From assembly GCA_023431185.1 (NCBI GenBank), contig JAEYXS010000022.1, positions 1 to 44,041 on the forward strand: a stretch of 44,041 bases of DNA, given 5' to 3'. This DNA is from Verrucomicrobiota bacterium (GTDB lineage Bacteria; Verrucomicrobiota; Verrucomicrobiia; Limisphaerales; JAEYXS01). A program made the translations under genes and the position numbers. Positions 8,904 to 18,423 of the stretch are shown here, piece after piece (positions within the stretch are counted from its first letter, which is position 1; each line of letters starts with the position of its first letter). The notes below the pieces were generated by a model. It did no database searches. It had not been told where the DNA came from and was given only the letters and a program-made list of their open reading frames with translations.

Positions 8904-10820
8904 ATGATCAGAAAAAGTTTCGCGGTGCTCAGCCTGACGCTGACGCTGATGCTCGCCCTCAACGCCCCGGCGCAGACGCCGCCGCCGGAAAAGCTGCTGC
9001 CAGCGGACACGCTTCTGCTCTTCACCGTGCCGGATCTGGACAAGGCCCGGACGGACATCAAGACCAATCCGGCCAGCCAGCTATATTCTGACCCGGCCAT
9101 GCAGCCCTTCATCAAGAAGCTGCTGGCCAAATGGAATGCCGACATCGTCGCGCCGATGGAGCGGGAGATGGGCATCAAGTTCGCCGATTACCTGGCACTG
9201 GCCAAGGGGCAGTTCACCTTCGCCGTGGTGCGGGATGGCTGGGAAGGCGAGGACGACAAGGAACCAGCGGTATTGCTGCTGATCGACAGCAAGGACAAAA
9301 GCGCCGACCTCGAAAGCAAGCTGGCCGACCTGCGCAAGCGCTGGACGGAGACCGGCAAGCAGGTGAAGACCGAGAAGATCCGCGATGTGGATTTTCACAC
9401 GATCATCGTGCCTCCGGGTGACATGGACAAGATCTTCAGCAACGCCTTCCCGTCCAAAAAAGAGAAGGAGGAGGACGCCGGGGAAGGCGAGCAGAAGAAA
9501 GCGGAAAAACCCACGGAGATCACCATCGGCCGCTCCGGTTCCCTGTTCCTGATGGGCAACAGCAAGCGGGTATTCGAGAAGGTGCTCATCAAGCAGAGCG
9601 GTGGCAGCCTGCCTTCCCTGGATGAGGTGCCCACCTATGCCTCAGCGCATAATGGGCTGTTCCGTGATTCGATGTTCTACACCTGGGCCAATGCGCAGAC
9701 TTTTTTCGACATCCTGCTGAAGTCCATGGCCGCCGACCAGAAGCCGCCTTCCGGGGAAGAGGGCATGGGCATGCCCAGCCCGGACAGGATCATGGAAGCC
9801 TTGGGCGTGCGCGGGCTGAAGACGGTGGCCATGAGCGGCCAACTGACGGGCGACGGCTCCACCATGCAGTTCCATCTCGGCGTGCCCCAAGACCAGCGGA
9901 AGGGCATCTTCCAGCTCCTGGTCCCCGAGGCGAAGGATGCCTCCCCGCCTGCCTTTGTCGCGGCTGATGTCACCAAGTTCATGCGCTGGCGCCTCAGCGG
10001 CCAGAAGATGTGGGCCACGATCGAAAGCACCTTGACTTCCCTCTCCCCGCAGATGGGCGGACTGCTCCAGATGACCTTGGGTGCAGCCGGCAAGGACAAA
10101 GACCCGAACTTCGACCTGAAGAAGCAGCTCATCGGCAACCTGGGGGATGACGTGATCTCCTATGAGAAGGCGCCGACCGGCACCAGCATCGAGCAACTGG
10201 CTTCACCGCCTTCCATCGTGCTGTTGGGTTCGCCGAACGCCGAACAGCTTGCCACGGCGATCCGCACTGGCAGCGGTTTCCTTACCCCGGGCGGCGGGGA
10301 CCAGCCCACGGAACGCGAGTTTCTGGGCAAGAAGATCTTCATGCTGCCGATGCCTCCGGCGATGAGTGTGGATGGCAAGCGCACGCAGGAACGGGCGTTG
10401 CATTACGTGGCCAGCGGCGGTTATGTGGCTTTTTCCACGGAACCGGCGATGGTCGAGGAATACATCCGCAGCGCCCAGGGCGGGGTGCGCCCGCTCAGTG
10501 AGACGGCCGGACTGGCCGAGGCCGCGCAGAAGGTCGGCGGCATGTCCAGCGGCCTGCTGATCTATGAGAACCAGAATGCGACGGCGAAAGTGGTCATCAA
10601 CGCCTTGCGCAAAAATCCGGAGATGTTCGACATGCTGTTCTCGGGCGGCATGGTGAATGAAGAAGGCAAGAAGCGGCGGGCCGAGTGGTTTGATTTCACC
10701 CTGCTGCCGGAGTTCACGGTCATCGAGAAATACTTTCACTTCTCCGTGGCCGGTTTCGTGATCAACGAGCAGGGGCTGAACTACAAGTTCTACGGCCCGA
10801 CGCCGCCGAAGGCCAGGTAA
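8904..10820 (+). CDS. Large secreted protein of unknown function (DUF3352-like)
   Basis: A 638-residue exported protein with a clear Sec signal peptide (MIRKSFAVLSLTLTLMLALN, cleavage near APA-QT). It starts with the LLPADTLLLFTVPDLDKA pattern seen in secreted DUF3352-like proteins of Planctomycetes and Verrucomicrobia, where two similar halves describe 'test' beta-alpha domains; the family assignment is a recognition-level guess. A highly charged stretch rich in Lys and Glu lies near residues 185-205. The ATG at 8904 follows an AT-rich leader (8865-8903) that could hold its promoter. It stands alone, closed by the bidirectional terminator at 10841-10864. Confidence 0.75.
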   Translation: MIRKSFAVLSLTLTLMLALNAPAQTPPPEKLLPADTLLLFTVPDLDKARTDIKTNPASQLYSDPAMQPFIKKLLAKWNADIVAPMEREMGIKFADYLALAKGQFTFAVVRDGWEGEDDKEPAVLLLIDSKDKSADLESKLADLRKRWTETGKQVKTEKIRDVDFHTIIVPPGDMDKIFSNAFPSKKEKEEDAGEGEQKKAEKPTEITIGRSGSLFLMGNSKRVFEKVLIKQSGGSLPSLDEVPTYASAHNGLFRDSMFYTWANAQTFFDILLKSMAADQKPPSGEEGMGMPSPDRIMEALGVRGLKTVAMSGQLTGDGSTMQFHLGVPQDQRKGIFQLLVPEAKDASPPAFVAADVTKFMRWRLSGQKMWATIESTLTSLSPQMGGLLQMTLGAAGKDKDPNFDLKKQLIGNLGDDVISYEKAPTGTSIEQLASPPSIVLLGSPNAEQLATAIRTGSGFLTPGGGDQPTEREFLGKKIFMLPMPPAMSVDGKRTQERALHYVASGGYVAFSTEPAMVEEYIRSAQGGVRPLSETAGLAEAAQKVGGMSSGLLIYENQNATAKVVINALRKNPEMFDMLFSGGMVNEEGKKRRAEWFDFTLLPEFTVIEKYFHFSVAGFVINEQGLNYKFYGPTPPKAR

Positions 10821-10834
10821 GCTGGTTCTGCCAA

Positions 10835-10864
10835 CAAAAAGGGCCGCCTGAAGGCGGCCCTTTT
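10835..10864. terminator. Bidirectional terminator between convergent genes
   Basis: An 8-bp perfect stem GGGCCGCC / GGCGGCCC with TGAA loop at 10841-10860. It is preceded by an A-run (10835-10840) and followed by TTTT, so it can stop transcription from both the plus-strand gene to the left and the minus-strand FG-GAP gene to the right. Confidence 0.85.
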
Positions 10865-10880
10865 ATTTTGTCCGAAGGAA

Positions 10881-13238
10881 TCACTCCTGCGGGTAAACGA
10901 TGATGCGGTCGTGGACGATGATGGCGAGGTCATTCTTGCCGTCACCGGTGAGGTCGATCACCACGGCTTCGCGTGGCTCAGGCTGGTTGCCGCGACGGCC
11001 GCGGAAGGTGCGTTCCTCGAAGACCTGCCAACGGTTGGCGGGGACCAGTTGATGCGGCTTCTCGTAGGTCACGATGTCGAGGTAGTTCTTGCCCGTTTCC
11101 AGGAAGACCAAATCTTTCACTTTGTCATTGTTCAGGTCGCCGGAGACGACATCCATGAGGAAGCCGTCCTTGATGGGGGTCTCGTAGCTGTCCAGTTCGG
11201 TCAATTCCCAGGCCAGGCCGGCCGGGTTCAGCCAGCCGATGCTGTTCGCGCCGAGGAGGGAAAGAGTGTTCGCCGAGGTGGCGTTCATGGCCAGTGGTTG
11301 CAGCGTATTGAAGTCCGTGACGGCGAGGGGGAGGTTCTTGACCGCCTGCCACACGCCGGATTCACCGCGTTCACAGACCGTCAGGGCCTTGCGCTCGGCA
11401 TCCAGCAGGAACAGCGTGGCCGCCTTGCCTTTGCCGCCCGGGATGGAGGCGGCGCTGGTGATGCGGGAATTGGCGGCGGACCCGTTGATCTGCTCCTTCA
11501 CTTTCAGGCGCCATAAGGTATCTTTGCTGCCGCCGTTCTCATCGCGTTCGAGGACCACGGCGCGGAGGAAATTTTTCTGGGCCAGCAGCAGCTCGGCTTT
11601 GCCATCCGTATCCGCGTCCAGCGCGGCCATCCAGGGCTGCTCCATCGTGCCGCCGGGCGGGGCGACATCGATCTCTTCAAATTTGCCATCGGCCTGTTGC
11701 CGGAGGATCTTCACCTTCTCGTAGGGGATGAGCAGCACCAAGTCCATGAGGCCGTCCTGGTCCACATCGTGCAACTGCATCGCGGCGGGGTTGGATTTGA
11801 AGCTGTCGGACAGCTTGTGGCTCACGGGCGCGCCCTTGGCGAGGTGCAATTGCAGGCTGCGTTTGCCGTCCTCATCCACGATGACGGCGAGTTTTGGGAC
11901 GTGGCCTTTCACGAGAGTGCCGGTGGCGAAGGCGAGCGGACGGCCCTTGATGGGGAGCACCTCGGGGAAGGCAAGGCGGCCCTTGCTGGAGAAACGGGTC
12001 ACGCCGATCTGGCGTTCATCAGCGCTCAGCAGGAAGACCTCCTTCTGCCCATCGTCATCCCAATCGGCGGCGGCCAATTCGGAGACACCGGCGAGCGAGG
12101 GGAAAGTTTGCGGTGAGCCGAGGCCGCCCTTGGCTTGCGCGAGATACACCGTGATCTGGCCGCTGTTCGGTTCGGCCACGATAAGGTCATCGCGCTTGTC
12201 CTTGTTCACATCCAGCCAGAGTACGCCGCGGCGGGGCTTGTCCGTGCGGGTGAGCGGCAGCACTTCCAACTGGCCCAACTTGAGCTGGCCGAGGGTGGCG
12301 TCGGCGTTCTTCTGCGTGAAGTTGTAGATCTGTGCGCGGCCGGAAGCCTGGGCGATGGTCAGGATCTCCGTGCGTCCATCGCTGTCCAGATCATCCGACC
12401 AGTAGGAGCGGATGGGCGGCTGCTCGAAATGGATCTCCGGTCCGAGATTGCCTTCAGCGTCTTGCAGGCGGAAGCGGAACGGGTTCGCACTGTCCCAGTT
12501 CACGAGCAGCAGGTCATCGCGGCCGTCCCCGTTGATGTCCAGCACCTGGAGGGCCTTGACGGTGCCGGTGAAGGGGATTTTCTCCGGTTCCTCGAGCGTA
12601 CCATCCACCCGCTGCCTGAGTACATAAAGGAAGCTTTCCGCAAGGAGGATGAGGTCGTTGCGTTTGTCGCCGTTGATATCGCCCTCGGTCAGGCCGTTGG
12701 GGGTGAGTTGAGCGTCATCGATGGCCCAGCGCTTCGGGGTGCTCCAGCCTTTCTTGCCCTCATTGAGGAGCACCACCAGCTCCTTCGGCTCACCGTAATA
12801 GGCGAGGTCCGGTTTCTTGTCCCCGTTCAGGTCGGCCACGACGAGGCTGGCGATGCGTTTTTCCGAGGCGATGGAATCGATCTTGAAGCGGGCATCAGCG
12901 GGCAGTTCGTTGATCTCCTTGCGCTGGCCGATGACCTCTTTTTTCTTCTCGGGCGGTTTGCCGGTCTGGTTGAAGAGCAGGTTGATCTTGGACCGCGAAT
13001 TGTTCACCACGACCAGGTCGTTCAGGCCGTCGCCATCGAGGTCGGCGGAGCGGAGGAGGTTGAACTGGCTGTCGATGGGATAGATCTCCTTGCCGGCGAA
13101 ACCGAAGGCTTTCGGGGCCTCACTGGCACCTGCCTGAGCGAGCAGGGTGAGGGAGGCGGCTCCGAGCCAGGCGTAAGCCTTGAGGCGTGGCAATAGGCTG
13201 GGGCAGGTGACAGACGGAGAAAACTCGCGGCGAAACAT
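10881..13238 (-). CDS. Secreted FG-GAP/VCBS repeat protein
   Basis: A 785-residue exported beta-propeller-like protein. After an N-terminal signal (about residues 17-40) come many FG-GAP repeats with the calcium-binding D-x-D-x-D-G pattern, for example SADLDGDGLNDLVVVNN, VADLNGDKKPDLAYY, VLDINGDGRDDLLLVN, ADWDDDGQKEVFLL and VIDLTGDGKNDLAIIV at the C-terminus. Such proteins bind ligands or surfaces and are commonly secreted in this phylum. A GTG at 13310 is in frame but directly follows the upstream gene's stop, so the ATG at 13238 is preferred because it places the hydrophobic signal near the N-terminus. It lies 72 bp downstream of the beta-helix gene, in one probable operon. Confidence 0.88.
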   Translation of the reverse strand: MFRREFSPSVTCPSLLPRLKAYAWLGAASLTLLAQAGASEAPKAFGFAGKEIYPIDSQFNLLRSADLDGDGLNDLVVVNNSRSKINLLFNQTGKPPEKKKEVIGQRKEINELPADARFKIDSIASEKRIASLVVADLNGDKKPDLAYYGEPKELVVLLNEGKKGWSTPKRWAIDDAQLTPNGLTEGDINGDKRNDLILLAESFLYVLRQRVDGTLEEPEKIPFTGTVKALQVLDINGDGRDDLLLVNWDSANPFRFRLQDAEGNLGPEIHFEQPPIRSYWSDDLDSDGRTEILTIAQASGRAQIYNFTQKNADATLGQLKLGQLEVLPLTRTDKPRRGVLWLDVNKDKRDDLIVAEPNSGQITVYLAQAKGGLGSPQTFPSLAGVSELAAADWDDDGQKEVFLLSADERQIGVTRFSSKGRLAFPEVLPIKGRPLAFATGTLVKGHVPKLAVIVDEDGKRSLQLHLAKGAPVSHKLSDSFKSNPAAMQLHDVDQDGLMDLVLLIPYEKVKILRQQADGKFEEIDVAPPGGTMEQPWMAALDADTDGKAELLLAQKNFLRAVVLERDENGGSKDTLWRLKVKEQINGSAANSRITSAASIPGGKGKAATLFLLDAERKALTVCERGESGVWQAVKNLPLAVTDFNTLQPLAMNATSANTLSLLGANSIGWLNPAGLAWELTELDSYETPIKDGFLMDVVSGDLNNDKVKDLVFLETGKNYLDIVTYEKPHQLVPANRWQVFEERTFRGRRGNQPEPREAVVIDLTGDGKNDLAIIVHDRIIVYPQE

Positions 13239-13310
13239 GGCGGGAAGGTGCCATTGAACCGGGCGGTTGGCCAGTCCAAGATTCAGGTCCGGAGGGAAAT
13301 ATGCATCCAC

Positions 13311-14732
13311 CTACTTCACATAGGGCGCGTTGCCCTCTTCCTTGGTGGAGAATACTTCGGCGGCCACGTCCCCGGATTTGCCGCGCATGAGAATGTTACC
13401 GCGGATGAGCACGCCCTTGGAACGGCCGGTGACGGTAACCGAGTTGATGAGCATGGGTTCCTTGCGGCGGTCGGCGATGGTGCTGTCGGAGATGATGACA
13501 TTGTGAGAATTCTGCACGTAGATGCCCCGGGTGGAGGGCTCGTAGATCTGGCTGGAGCTGATGTTCACGCCGTCCGAATCGATGACCTCGAGCGCGCCGC
13601 CTTCCGTGTCTGAACCGGCGCTGATGTCTTCCATCTGGAGGCCGCTGAGCGTGATCCCTGCGCAGCCCTTGAGCGAGATGCCGCCGGTGACGTCGCCGCG
13701 GTAATCCGGGTTGTGATCGATGACATGGGTGCCGATCGAGACGTTGCGGCATCCTTCCAGGAGCAGGGCTTGCTCGTGACCGACGAACGTGACGTTTCCG
13801 CTGAGGACAACGCCACGGGCGCGCACGAGATGCACGTTCACCTTCTGGCTGCTGATCATGTTGCCGGTGATGCTGATGACGCCGACCTTGTTCGTGTCTG
13901 CATTGCCGAGGAAACGGATGTTCGCACCGCCGGGGCTGGGTTTGGCCTGGATGGTGTTACTGGCGATGGTGCCCTCGCGCACGCTGCCTTCGGTGACGTC
14001 GATGAGGATGTCCGCGGAGGCGTCAGCCTTCAGGTCGTAGTTGTATTCGATGTCGTTGCCGGTGAAGTGAAAGTTGCGGATCTCGCTGGCGGCGATCTTG
14101 ATGCCGCCGCTCTTGCAGTAACTGATATGGCTGCCGTGGATGATGGCCTGATGCACGTTCACGCGGTCGAAGAACACGCCCACGCCGGTGTTGTTGTAGA
14201 TGTGGCAACTGTCGATGAGGACATTGCGGTTGCGCTCGAAGAGGCGGATGCCATCGCGCACATTGCGGATGAGGGTGGCGCGGACGGTGGGCTGCATGAC
14301 TTTCACGAATTCCAAACCGTCCGCCTCAGCGTGGGCACCGACGATCTCCAGGCCATCCACCTGCGGCATGCGTTCGTTTTCCCAGACAGCGGGTTTGAAT
14401 GATTCGGGAGCGGCGGAGCCGGTATGCGTGCCGGTGAAGCGGAAAGCGGGGCCCGCACCGGCCATAGTGACGCGACCTATGCCGCCCATGCCGGTGAGGC
14501 TGGTCACTCCGCGGGTGGCGAGCTTGATCTCGATGGTCTTGGTGAGGCGATAGTTGCCCTTGGGAAATTCCAGCACGCCATCCTTGGCTTCGTCCACGGC
14601 TTTTTGGATGGCGGCGGTGTCATCGGTCTGGCCGTCGCCTTTTGCGCCATAGGTGCGCACCGAAGCCGCTTGGGTGGAGAACGAAATCAAAGTCGCAGCA
14701 CAGAGAATGAGACCGACGGTAAATCGCTTCAT
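13311..14732 (-). CDS. Secreted right-handed beta-helix protein (pectate-lyase-3-like)
   Basis: A 473-residue exported protein. A signal peptide (about 1-23) is followed by VRTYGAKGDGQTDDTAAIQKAVDEA, the hallmark N-terminus of the Pectate_lyase_3 (PF12708) beta-helix family, then many coils with repeated N/D-x-I/V patterns (SCHIYNNTGVGVFF, HISYCKSGGIKI, SSQIYEPSTRGIYV). Members cleave or bind polysaccharides. No catalytic residues can be assigned with confidence, so it may be a lyase, a glycosidase or a non-catalytic binder. The ATG at 14732 was chosen because it starts the signal peptide. It is the first gene of the unit with the FG-GAP gene. Confidence 0.87.
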   Translation of the reverse strand: MKRFTVGLILCAATLISFSTQAASVRTYGAKGDGQTDDTAAIQKAVDEAKDGVLEFPKGNYRLTKTIEIKLATRGVTSLTGMGGIGRVTMAGAGPAFRFTGTHTGSAAPESFKPAVWENERMPQVDGLEIVGAHAEADGLEFVKVMQPTVRATLIRNVRDGIRLFERNRNVLIDSCHIYNNTGVGVFFDRVNVHQAIIHGSHISYCKSGGIKIAASEIRNFHFTGNDIEYNYDLKADASADILIDVTEGSVREGTIASNTIQAKPSPGGANIRFLGNADTNKVGVISITGNMISSQKVNVHLVRARGVVLSGNVTFVGHEQALLLEGCRNVSIGTHVIDHNPDYRGDVTGGISLKGCAGITLSGLQMEDISAGSDTEGGALEVIDSDGVNISSSQIYEPSTRGIYVQNSHNVIISDSTIADRRKEPMLINSVTVTGRSKGVLIRGNILMRGKSGDVAAEVFSTKEEGNAPYVK

Positions 14733-14937
14733 AATCGGAAAGAGGCTGTGGTTGCGGGCACAACCAGTCAGTTCAGACTGGCGGAGAGTGTAGCGGCAAG
14801 GCAGGTTAAGGGGCAACGCTGAATGAAGCCGGGTGGGGAAAATAGCGGTGACATGGTTTATTGTTTCTGAGGTCACGATCGATGGCTCGCCCACCCCGGC
14901 CCTCTCCTTAAGGCGGATTTTGAAGCTTGGATATCAT

Positions 14938-15999
14938 ATGGCTTTGATGAAAAAGATGCTCTGGCTGCTGCTGCTGCTGCTGCCGTTGACGGCGTGCCAG
15001 TCGTCGCGCGTCGAGACGGCCACATCGGTCACGCCGCCGAAGCCGTACATGCGGGTGACACGGGAGGCGAGCGGGGCGGCTTCGCTGGACATCGTCATCC
15101 GGGAGTTTCAGGCGCCGAAGAAGCGCGGGCCGGTGGTGTATCTGGTGGGCGTCTCGCATATCGGTGACGCGGCGTATTATGAGGCGATCCAAAACCGGCT
15201 GGAGGCCACGGAGCTGGTTTTGTTCGAGGGTGTGCGGGCCAGTGAAGCACGCGCCAAGCCACGGTCACGCGATGCCGCGGCACCGCCCGCGCCCAAGATG
15301 CCGAAGCGCGCGGAGGGTGAGTTTTCCTTGCAGGCGGATCTGGCGAAGTCACTGGGCCTGGCATTCCAACTGGAGGTCATCGATTATGAGCGTCCGCATT
15401 TCCTGAACAGTGACATGACCATCACGCAGATCATGGAGGTGTTGAACCCGCCACCACCGCCGGGAGCGAAAATGGTGCCGGGGCGGGCGGCTGAGGATTC
15501 GGGCGGGGCGCAGTTCGAGAACTTGATGTCGGCCATGGATGGCTCAGGCTTTCTGGGGGGCGTCATCCAGATGGGCGTGAAGTTCATCGGGTCGAGTGTG
15601 AAGCTGCAGACGCTGGTGAAGCTGTCGTTCATCGAGATGCTGGGCAGCCTGGAGGGTGATCTCTCGCGGATGGAGATGCCGTCACCGGGCTTGAAGGATC
15701 TGCTGAAGGTGCTGATCGAGAAGCGGAATCATGTGGTGATGGACGACCTGCGCGCGGCATTGGCGGAGCCGCAGCCGCCGAAGAGCATCGCCATCTTTTA
15801 CGGGGCGGCGCACATGCCGGACATGGAGACGCGTTTGCAGACGGAATTCGGATATCGCCCGGTGCAGGATGAGTGGCTGAAGGCGTTCAGCGCGGACCCG
15901 GTGAAAGCGGGGGTCACGCCGGCGGAAGTGCAGATGATCAAGGGCGTGGTGGACTGGCAGATGAAGATGCTGAAGCCGCAGGGGGAGAAGAAGGAATAG
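14938..15999 (+). CDS. TraB/PrgY/GumN-family lipoprotein
   Basis: A 353-residue predicted lipoprotein with a strongly hydrophobic leader and lipobox LTAC (Cys about residue 20). It carries the two G-x-x-H motifs of the TraB/Tiki superfamily, GVSH (Gly71-His74) and GAAH (Gly289-His292), plus the conserved acidic residue in ELVLFEGV (Glu97). In this superfamily these residues form a putative metalloprotease site; activity in bacteria is mostly untested. The middle has a Pro-rich loop (PPPPPG) near residue 170. Longer in-frame starts exist upstream, but the ATG at 14938 fits the lipoprotein signal. Confidence 0.8.
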   Translation: MALMKKMLWLLLLLLPLTACQSSRVETATSVTPPKPYMRVTREASGAASLDIVIREFQAPKKRGPVVYLVGVSHIGDAAYYEAIQNRLEATELVLFEGVRASEARAKPRSRDAAAPPAPKMPKRAEGEFSLQADLAKSLGLAFQLEVIDYERPHFLNSDMTITQIMEVLNPPPPPGAKMVPGRAAEDSGGAQFENLMSAMDGSGFLGGVIQMGVKFIGSSVKLQTLVKLSFIEMLGSLEGDLSRMEMPSPGLKDLLKVLIEKRNHVVMDDLRAALAEPQPPKSIAIFYGAAHMPDMETRLQTEFGYRPVQDEWLKAFSADPVKAGVTPAEVQMIKGVVDWQMKMLKPQGEKKE

Positions 16000-16055
16000 G
16001 GTGGAACCGCAGAATACGCGGACCACGCAGAAAGGGAAAGCGGCGGTCAGCCCGG

Positions 16056-16472
16056 TTATCTGGGCAGATTGACGACGGCGGTGAGGATGGCGGCGATGCA
16101 CATCGCAGCGAGGCCGACCAGGACCAGCGTGTTCAGCACGAAGACGAGGGAGCCGAGGGTGAATTTGCGGTAACGCGCCCAAGAGCGGATGCCGACTTCC
16201 AGCAGCAGGAGTGCGACCACCAGGCCGGTCATGATGGTGCCGCCGTTCTGGACGAGGATGTTGATGGTGTCCATGACGACCTGTGCGGAGGCGGTGTCGG
16301 CTCCGGAGACGCTGGCGGCCCGGGCCCAGAGGTGCAGCACCTTCGGGTAGAGGAAGTGCAAAGCAAAGCCCCAGATGACGAGGGCGGGCAGGAGAAACAC
16401 GGTGGCCTTGAGATAGCTCTTCCAGGCGGACTCCGTGGTGACAGCGGGAGCAGATGGCAACGTGGCAGTCAT
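16056..16472 (-). CDS. Small inner-membrane protein, three predicted helices
   Basis: A 138-residue protein I do not recognise. It has three hydrophobic segments at about 23-45, 76-92 and 105-135, with an amphipathic region (YPKVLHLWARAASVSG) after the first, and a positively charged loop (RSWARYRKF) before the third. It is alone on the minus strand between two plus-strand genes, separated by about 55 and 120 bp. Confidence 0.65.
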   Translation of the reverse strand: MTATLPSAPAVTTESAWKSYLKATVFLLPALVIWGFALHFLYPKVLHLWARAASVSGADTASAQVVMDTINILVQNGGTIMTGLVVALLLLEVGIRSWARYRKFTLGSLVFVLNTLVLVGLAAMCIAAILTAVVNLPR

Positions 16473-16590
16473 AAGGTTTTACGGGTTGAGTCTGGGGAAA
16501 ATATAACATGATGGCCGGAGGAGGCGAGGGTGGTGTTTGGAATTGAGGGTGGCAGTGAGGGTGGAATCGGTTAAAAAGGTTCGAGACGAC

Positions 16591-16980
16591 ATGAACAAAC
16601 GACAGATCCTATATCCGGCGGTGGTGATCGGGTTGGTGTTGCTCGTCGGGGCTTATGTCCATAGGCAGCGGCAGCGGACGCAGTTTGTCACGATGATGGC
16701 CGGGAAGATCGGGCAGGAGCTGGTGACGACGACGAATTCCGTGCATCTGGACCGCGTCGGGACCGGGTTGCGGGGGCAGATGGTCAGCTTGCTGCAAGCG
16801 CGCACGCAGGTGGCCAAGGTCATGATGGGGGATGCACCCTTGCCGTTGGGCGATGGCAAGGCGCATTGTCAATTGGTGCTGACGAACAAGCTGGGCAAAG
16901 GGGTGGTGATCCGGCTGCAACAAACGGATACGCCGGAGAAATTTCATGTGCTGGGGTTTTACCGGTATGAGGGGAAGTGA
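16591..16980 (+). CDS. Small membrane-anchored protein of unknown function
   Basis: A 129-residue protein with one N-terminal membrane helix (about 6-22, ILYPAVVIGLVLLVGAYV) followed by a basic stop (HRQRQRTQ) and a soluble domain with a beta-rich C-terminal half. The start was set at ATG 16591 because the helix follows it directly; earlier in-frame codons add only a charged tail. No family was recognised. Confidence 0.6.
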   Translation: MNKRQILYPAVVIGLVLLVGAYVHRQRQRTQFVTMMAGKIGQELVTTTNSVHLDRVGTGLRGQMVSLLQARTQVAKVMMGDAPLPLGDGKAHCQLVLTNKLGKGVVIRLQQTDTPEKFHVLGFYRYEGK

Positions 16981-17073
16981 GGCGTGAAAAATTGTAATAA
17001 TCTGAAATCGCCAATTCCAAGCGGCCCGGCGTTTTATAGTTCCGTGCTTCAGTGACAACTTTAATGTGAATGC

Positions 17074-17328
17074 ATGAAACGTTTTTCAGGTGTTGAGGTG
17101 GGGATGCTGATAGTTGCCAGCTTCTTCATCTTGTTCGGCGTTGTAACGGTCCTCAGACCGGATGGAGGATACCTGCTCGTTTCTGGAAGCAGAGCACCCA
17201 AGTGGCCCGACACCAAAGCTACAGGAGTTCGGATTTCCAAAGGAACCGAGCGAGGACTGGGAGTCATGGCAATTTTATTTGGTGCTGGATTTATATGGCT
17301 TGTTGTTCAGAAGCCTAAGGAGAAATGA
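17074..17328 (+). CDS. Small two-helix membrane protein
   Basis: An 84-residue protein with two hydrophobic helices (about 9-28 and 64-79) around a polar loop. It starts at ATG 17074 after an AT-rich leader. Base use is more AT-rich than the flanking host genes. The function is not recognised. It begins the accessory zone. Confidence 0.5.
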   Translation: MKRFSGVEVGMLIVASFFILFGVVTVLRPDGGYLLVSGSRAPKWPDTKATGVRISKGTERGLGVMAILFGAGFIWLVVQKPKEK

Positions 17329-17935
17329 GGTGCTCAAGGAGCGCAGACCCTTCCTCAGTCCGGAGGGCGAAATAAAATGGCCCAGTGATTTTGTCGCTGG
17401 GTAGCGGTTAGGTGAAAGCCACCAAGTCCCGTCAGGGACGGAAGAAGGAAGATTTCTTCATAAGTATTTCCTCTGTCCGGTTCATTCCCATTCCTTTCGT
17501 CCCTTTCGGGACTTGGACCTTATTCAATATCGTAAACCCACCGTTAAAACGGTGGGCTATTTCCGGGAAGTCCCTGCCGGGACTCAACGGAGGTCAAGAC
17601 TTCCGCTCATGGGATGGATTTTTTAAGGGGTTCCCCGGGTTTGGTGGCGCGTGGGTGATCCCGCACTTACAGTGCTTGGGGTGTCGAGGGGGCGGTTACC
17701 TGGGGCTTCGCCCGCCTTGGGTGGCGGGCTACACCCCAGGCTGTAATATGGCGGGCCTTTGGCCCTTAAGACGGGTGAGTTAGTGGCTGATAATGTAATA
17801 GGAAAACACGATGTTTAGGACTGACCTGTTTGCCATGCGACCTGTTTATGAGTGACCCGTTTATGTTTATGCGTAGGGCTACGAAGGCTGGCTGACGGGT
17901 TGAAATCCGCAGGCGGTTATGAAATCATACAGGCC
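17329..17935. repeat. Gene-free stretch with four REP-like hairpins and repeat copy A
   Basis: No gene is supported here. A cluster of four perfect hairpins is seen: GTCCC-GTCA-GGGAC (17426-17439), GTCCC-TTTC-GGGAC (17499-17512), a 9-bp stem CCCACCGTT/AACGGTGGG (17537-17556) and AGTCCC-TGCC-GGGACT (17569-17584). This architecture matches REP-type elements. Copy A of the dispersed repeat follows at 17661-17831. Confidence 0.7.
17661..17831 (+). repeat. Dispersed repeat family, copy A
   Basis: A roughly 170-bp repeat starting CCGCACTTACAGTGCTTGGGG and ending near GGACTGACC. It shares its core (GGGGCTTCGCCCGCC...GGTGGCGGGCT...CCCAGGCTGTA...GGCCCTTAAGACGGGTG) with copies at 18227, 19431 and 21363. 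Translations of it look conserved only because the DNA is repeated. Confidence 0.85.
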
Positions 17936-18169
17936 ATGGAGTATAACCAAGACAAAGTCGATGAAATGGTGCTGGCGCTGCTCTACCTGACGCTGCATGA
18001 CGGGCAACGGGCGTGGAAAGGTCATGATTGGGAGGCGCTGGGCCGGCTGCATGAGAAGGGACTGATCTCCGACCCGGTGGGCAAGGCGAAGTCAGTCGTC
18101 CTGAGCGAGCGCGGCTTGAAGCTGTGCGAGGAGTTTTTTCAAAAGCACTTCGGCGCTGCTGCGAAATGA
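17936..18169 (+). CDS. DUF6429 family small protein
   Basis: A 77-residue protein matching the DUF6429 pattern almost end to end: MVLALLYLTLHD, then AWKGHDWEALGRLHEKGLI, then DPVGKAKSVVLSERGL. These short soluble proteins are widespread in bacteria and often lie in mobile or accessory regions; their function is unknown. The domain has a winged-helix-like alternation of helices and a short beta hairpin (inference). The start is ATG 17936, where the family begins. It sits between repeat copies A and B. Confidence 0.8.
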   Translation: MEYNQDKVDEMVLALLYLTLHDGQRAWKGHDWEALGRLHEKGLISDPVGKAKSVVLSERGLKLCEEFFQKHFGAAAK

Positions 18170-18226
18170 TTTCTTGCGGGGCTCAGGTTTGAGACGGAGG
18201 ACGAAGCCCGGCGGGGTGGGATGAGG

Positions 18227-18376
18227 CCGCACTTACAGTGCTCGGGGTGTTGAGGGGGCGGTTACCTAGGCCATTGGCCCAGGCTGGTATGAAGCGGGCC
18301 TTTGGCCCTGAGGGTGGAGTGAGTTGGTTGCTGAAAAGGTGGATAGGAAATACAATGTGTGGGATTGATCAATTTT
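18227..18376 (+). repeat. Dispersed repeat family, copy B (diverged, shortened)
   Basis: It shares the CCGCACTTACAGTGCT start, the GGGGGCGGTTACCT block, CCCAGGCTG, GCGGGCCTTTGGCCCT and the GGGATTGATC end with copy A, but lacks the middle CTTCGCCCGCC hairpin segment. Confidence 0.75.
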
Positions 18377-18423
18377 TTGACCCGTTTTCGTTTTTGTTTG
18401 GGATCCGTTTATGAGGTATATTG

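Noticed and set aside
17312..17413. GCCTAAG...GTTAGGT pair as an attC
   Set aside because: One core fits GTTRRRY, but the arms between do not pair and the left core lies inside the coding end of the small membrane protein.
17412..17783. Apparent conserved peptide with LGLRPPWVAGYTPGC, also in copies C and D
   Set aside because: The similarity follows the DNA repeat; frames and stops differ between copies and no ribosome site is present.
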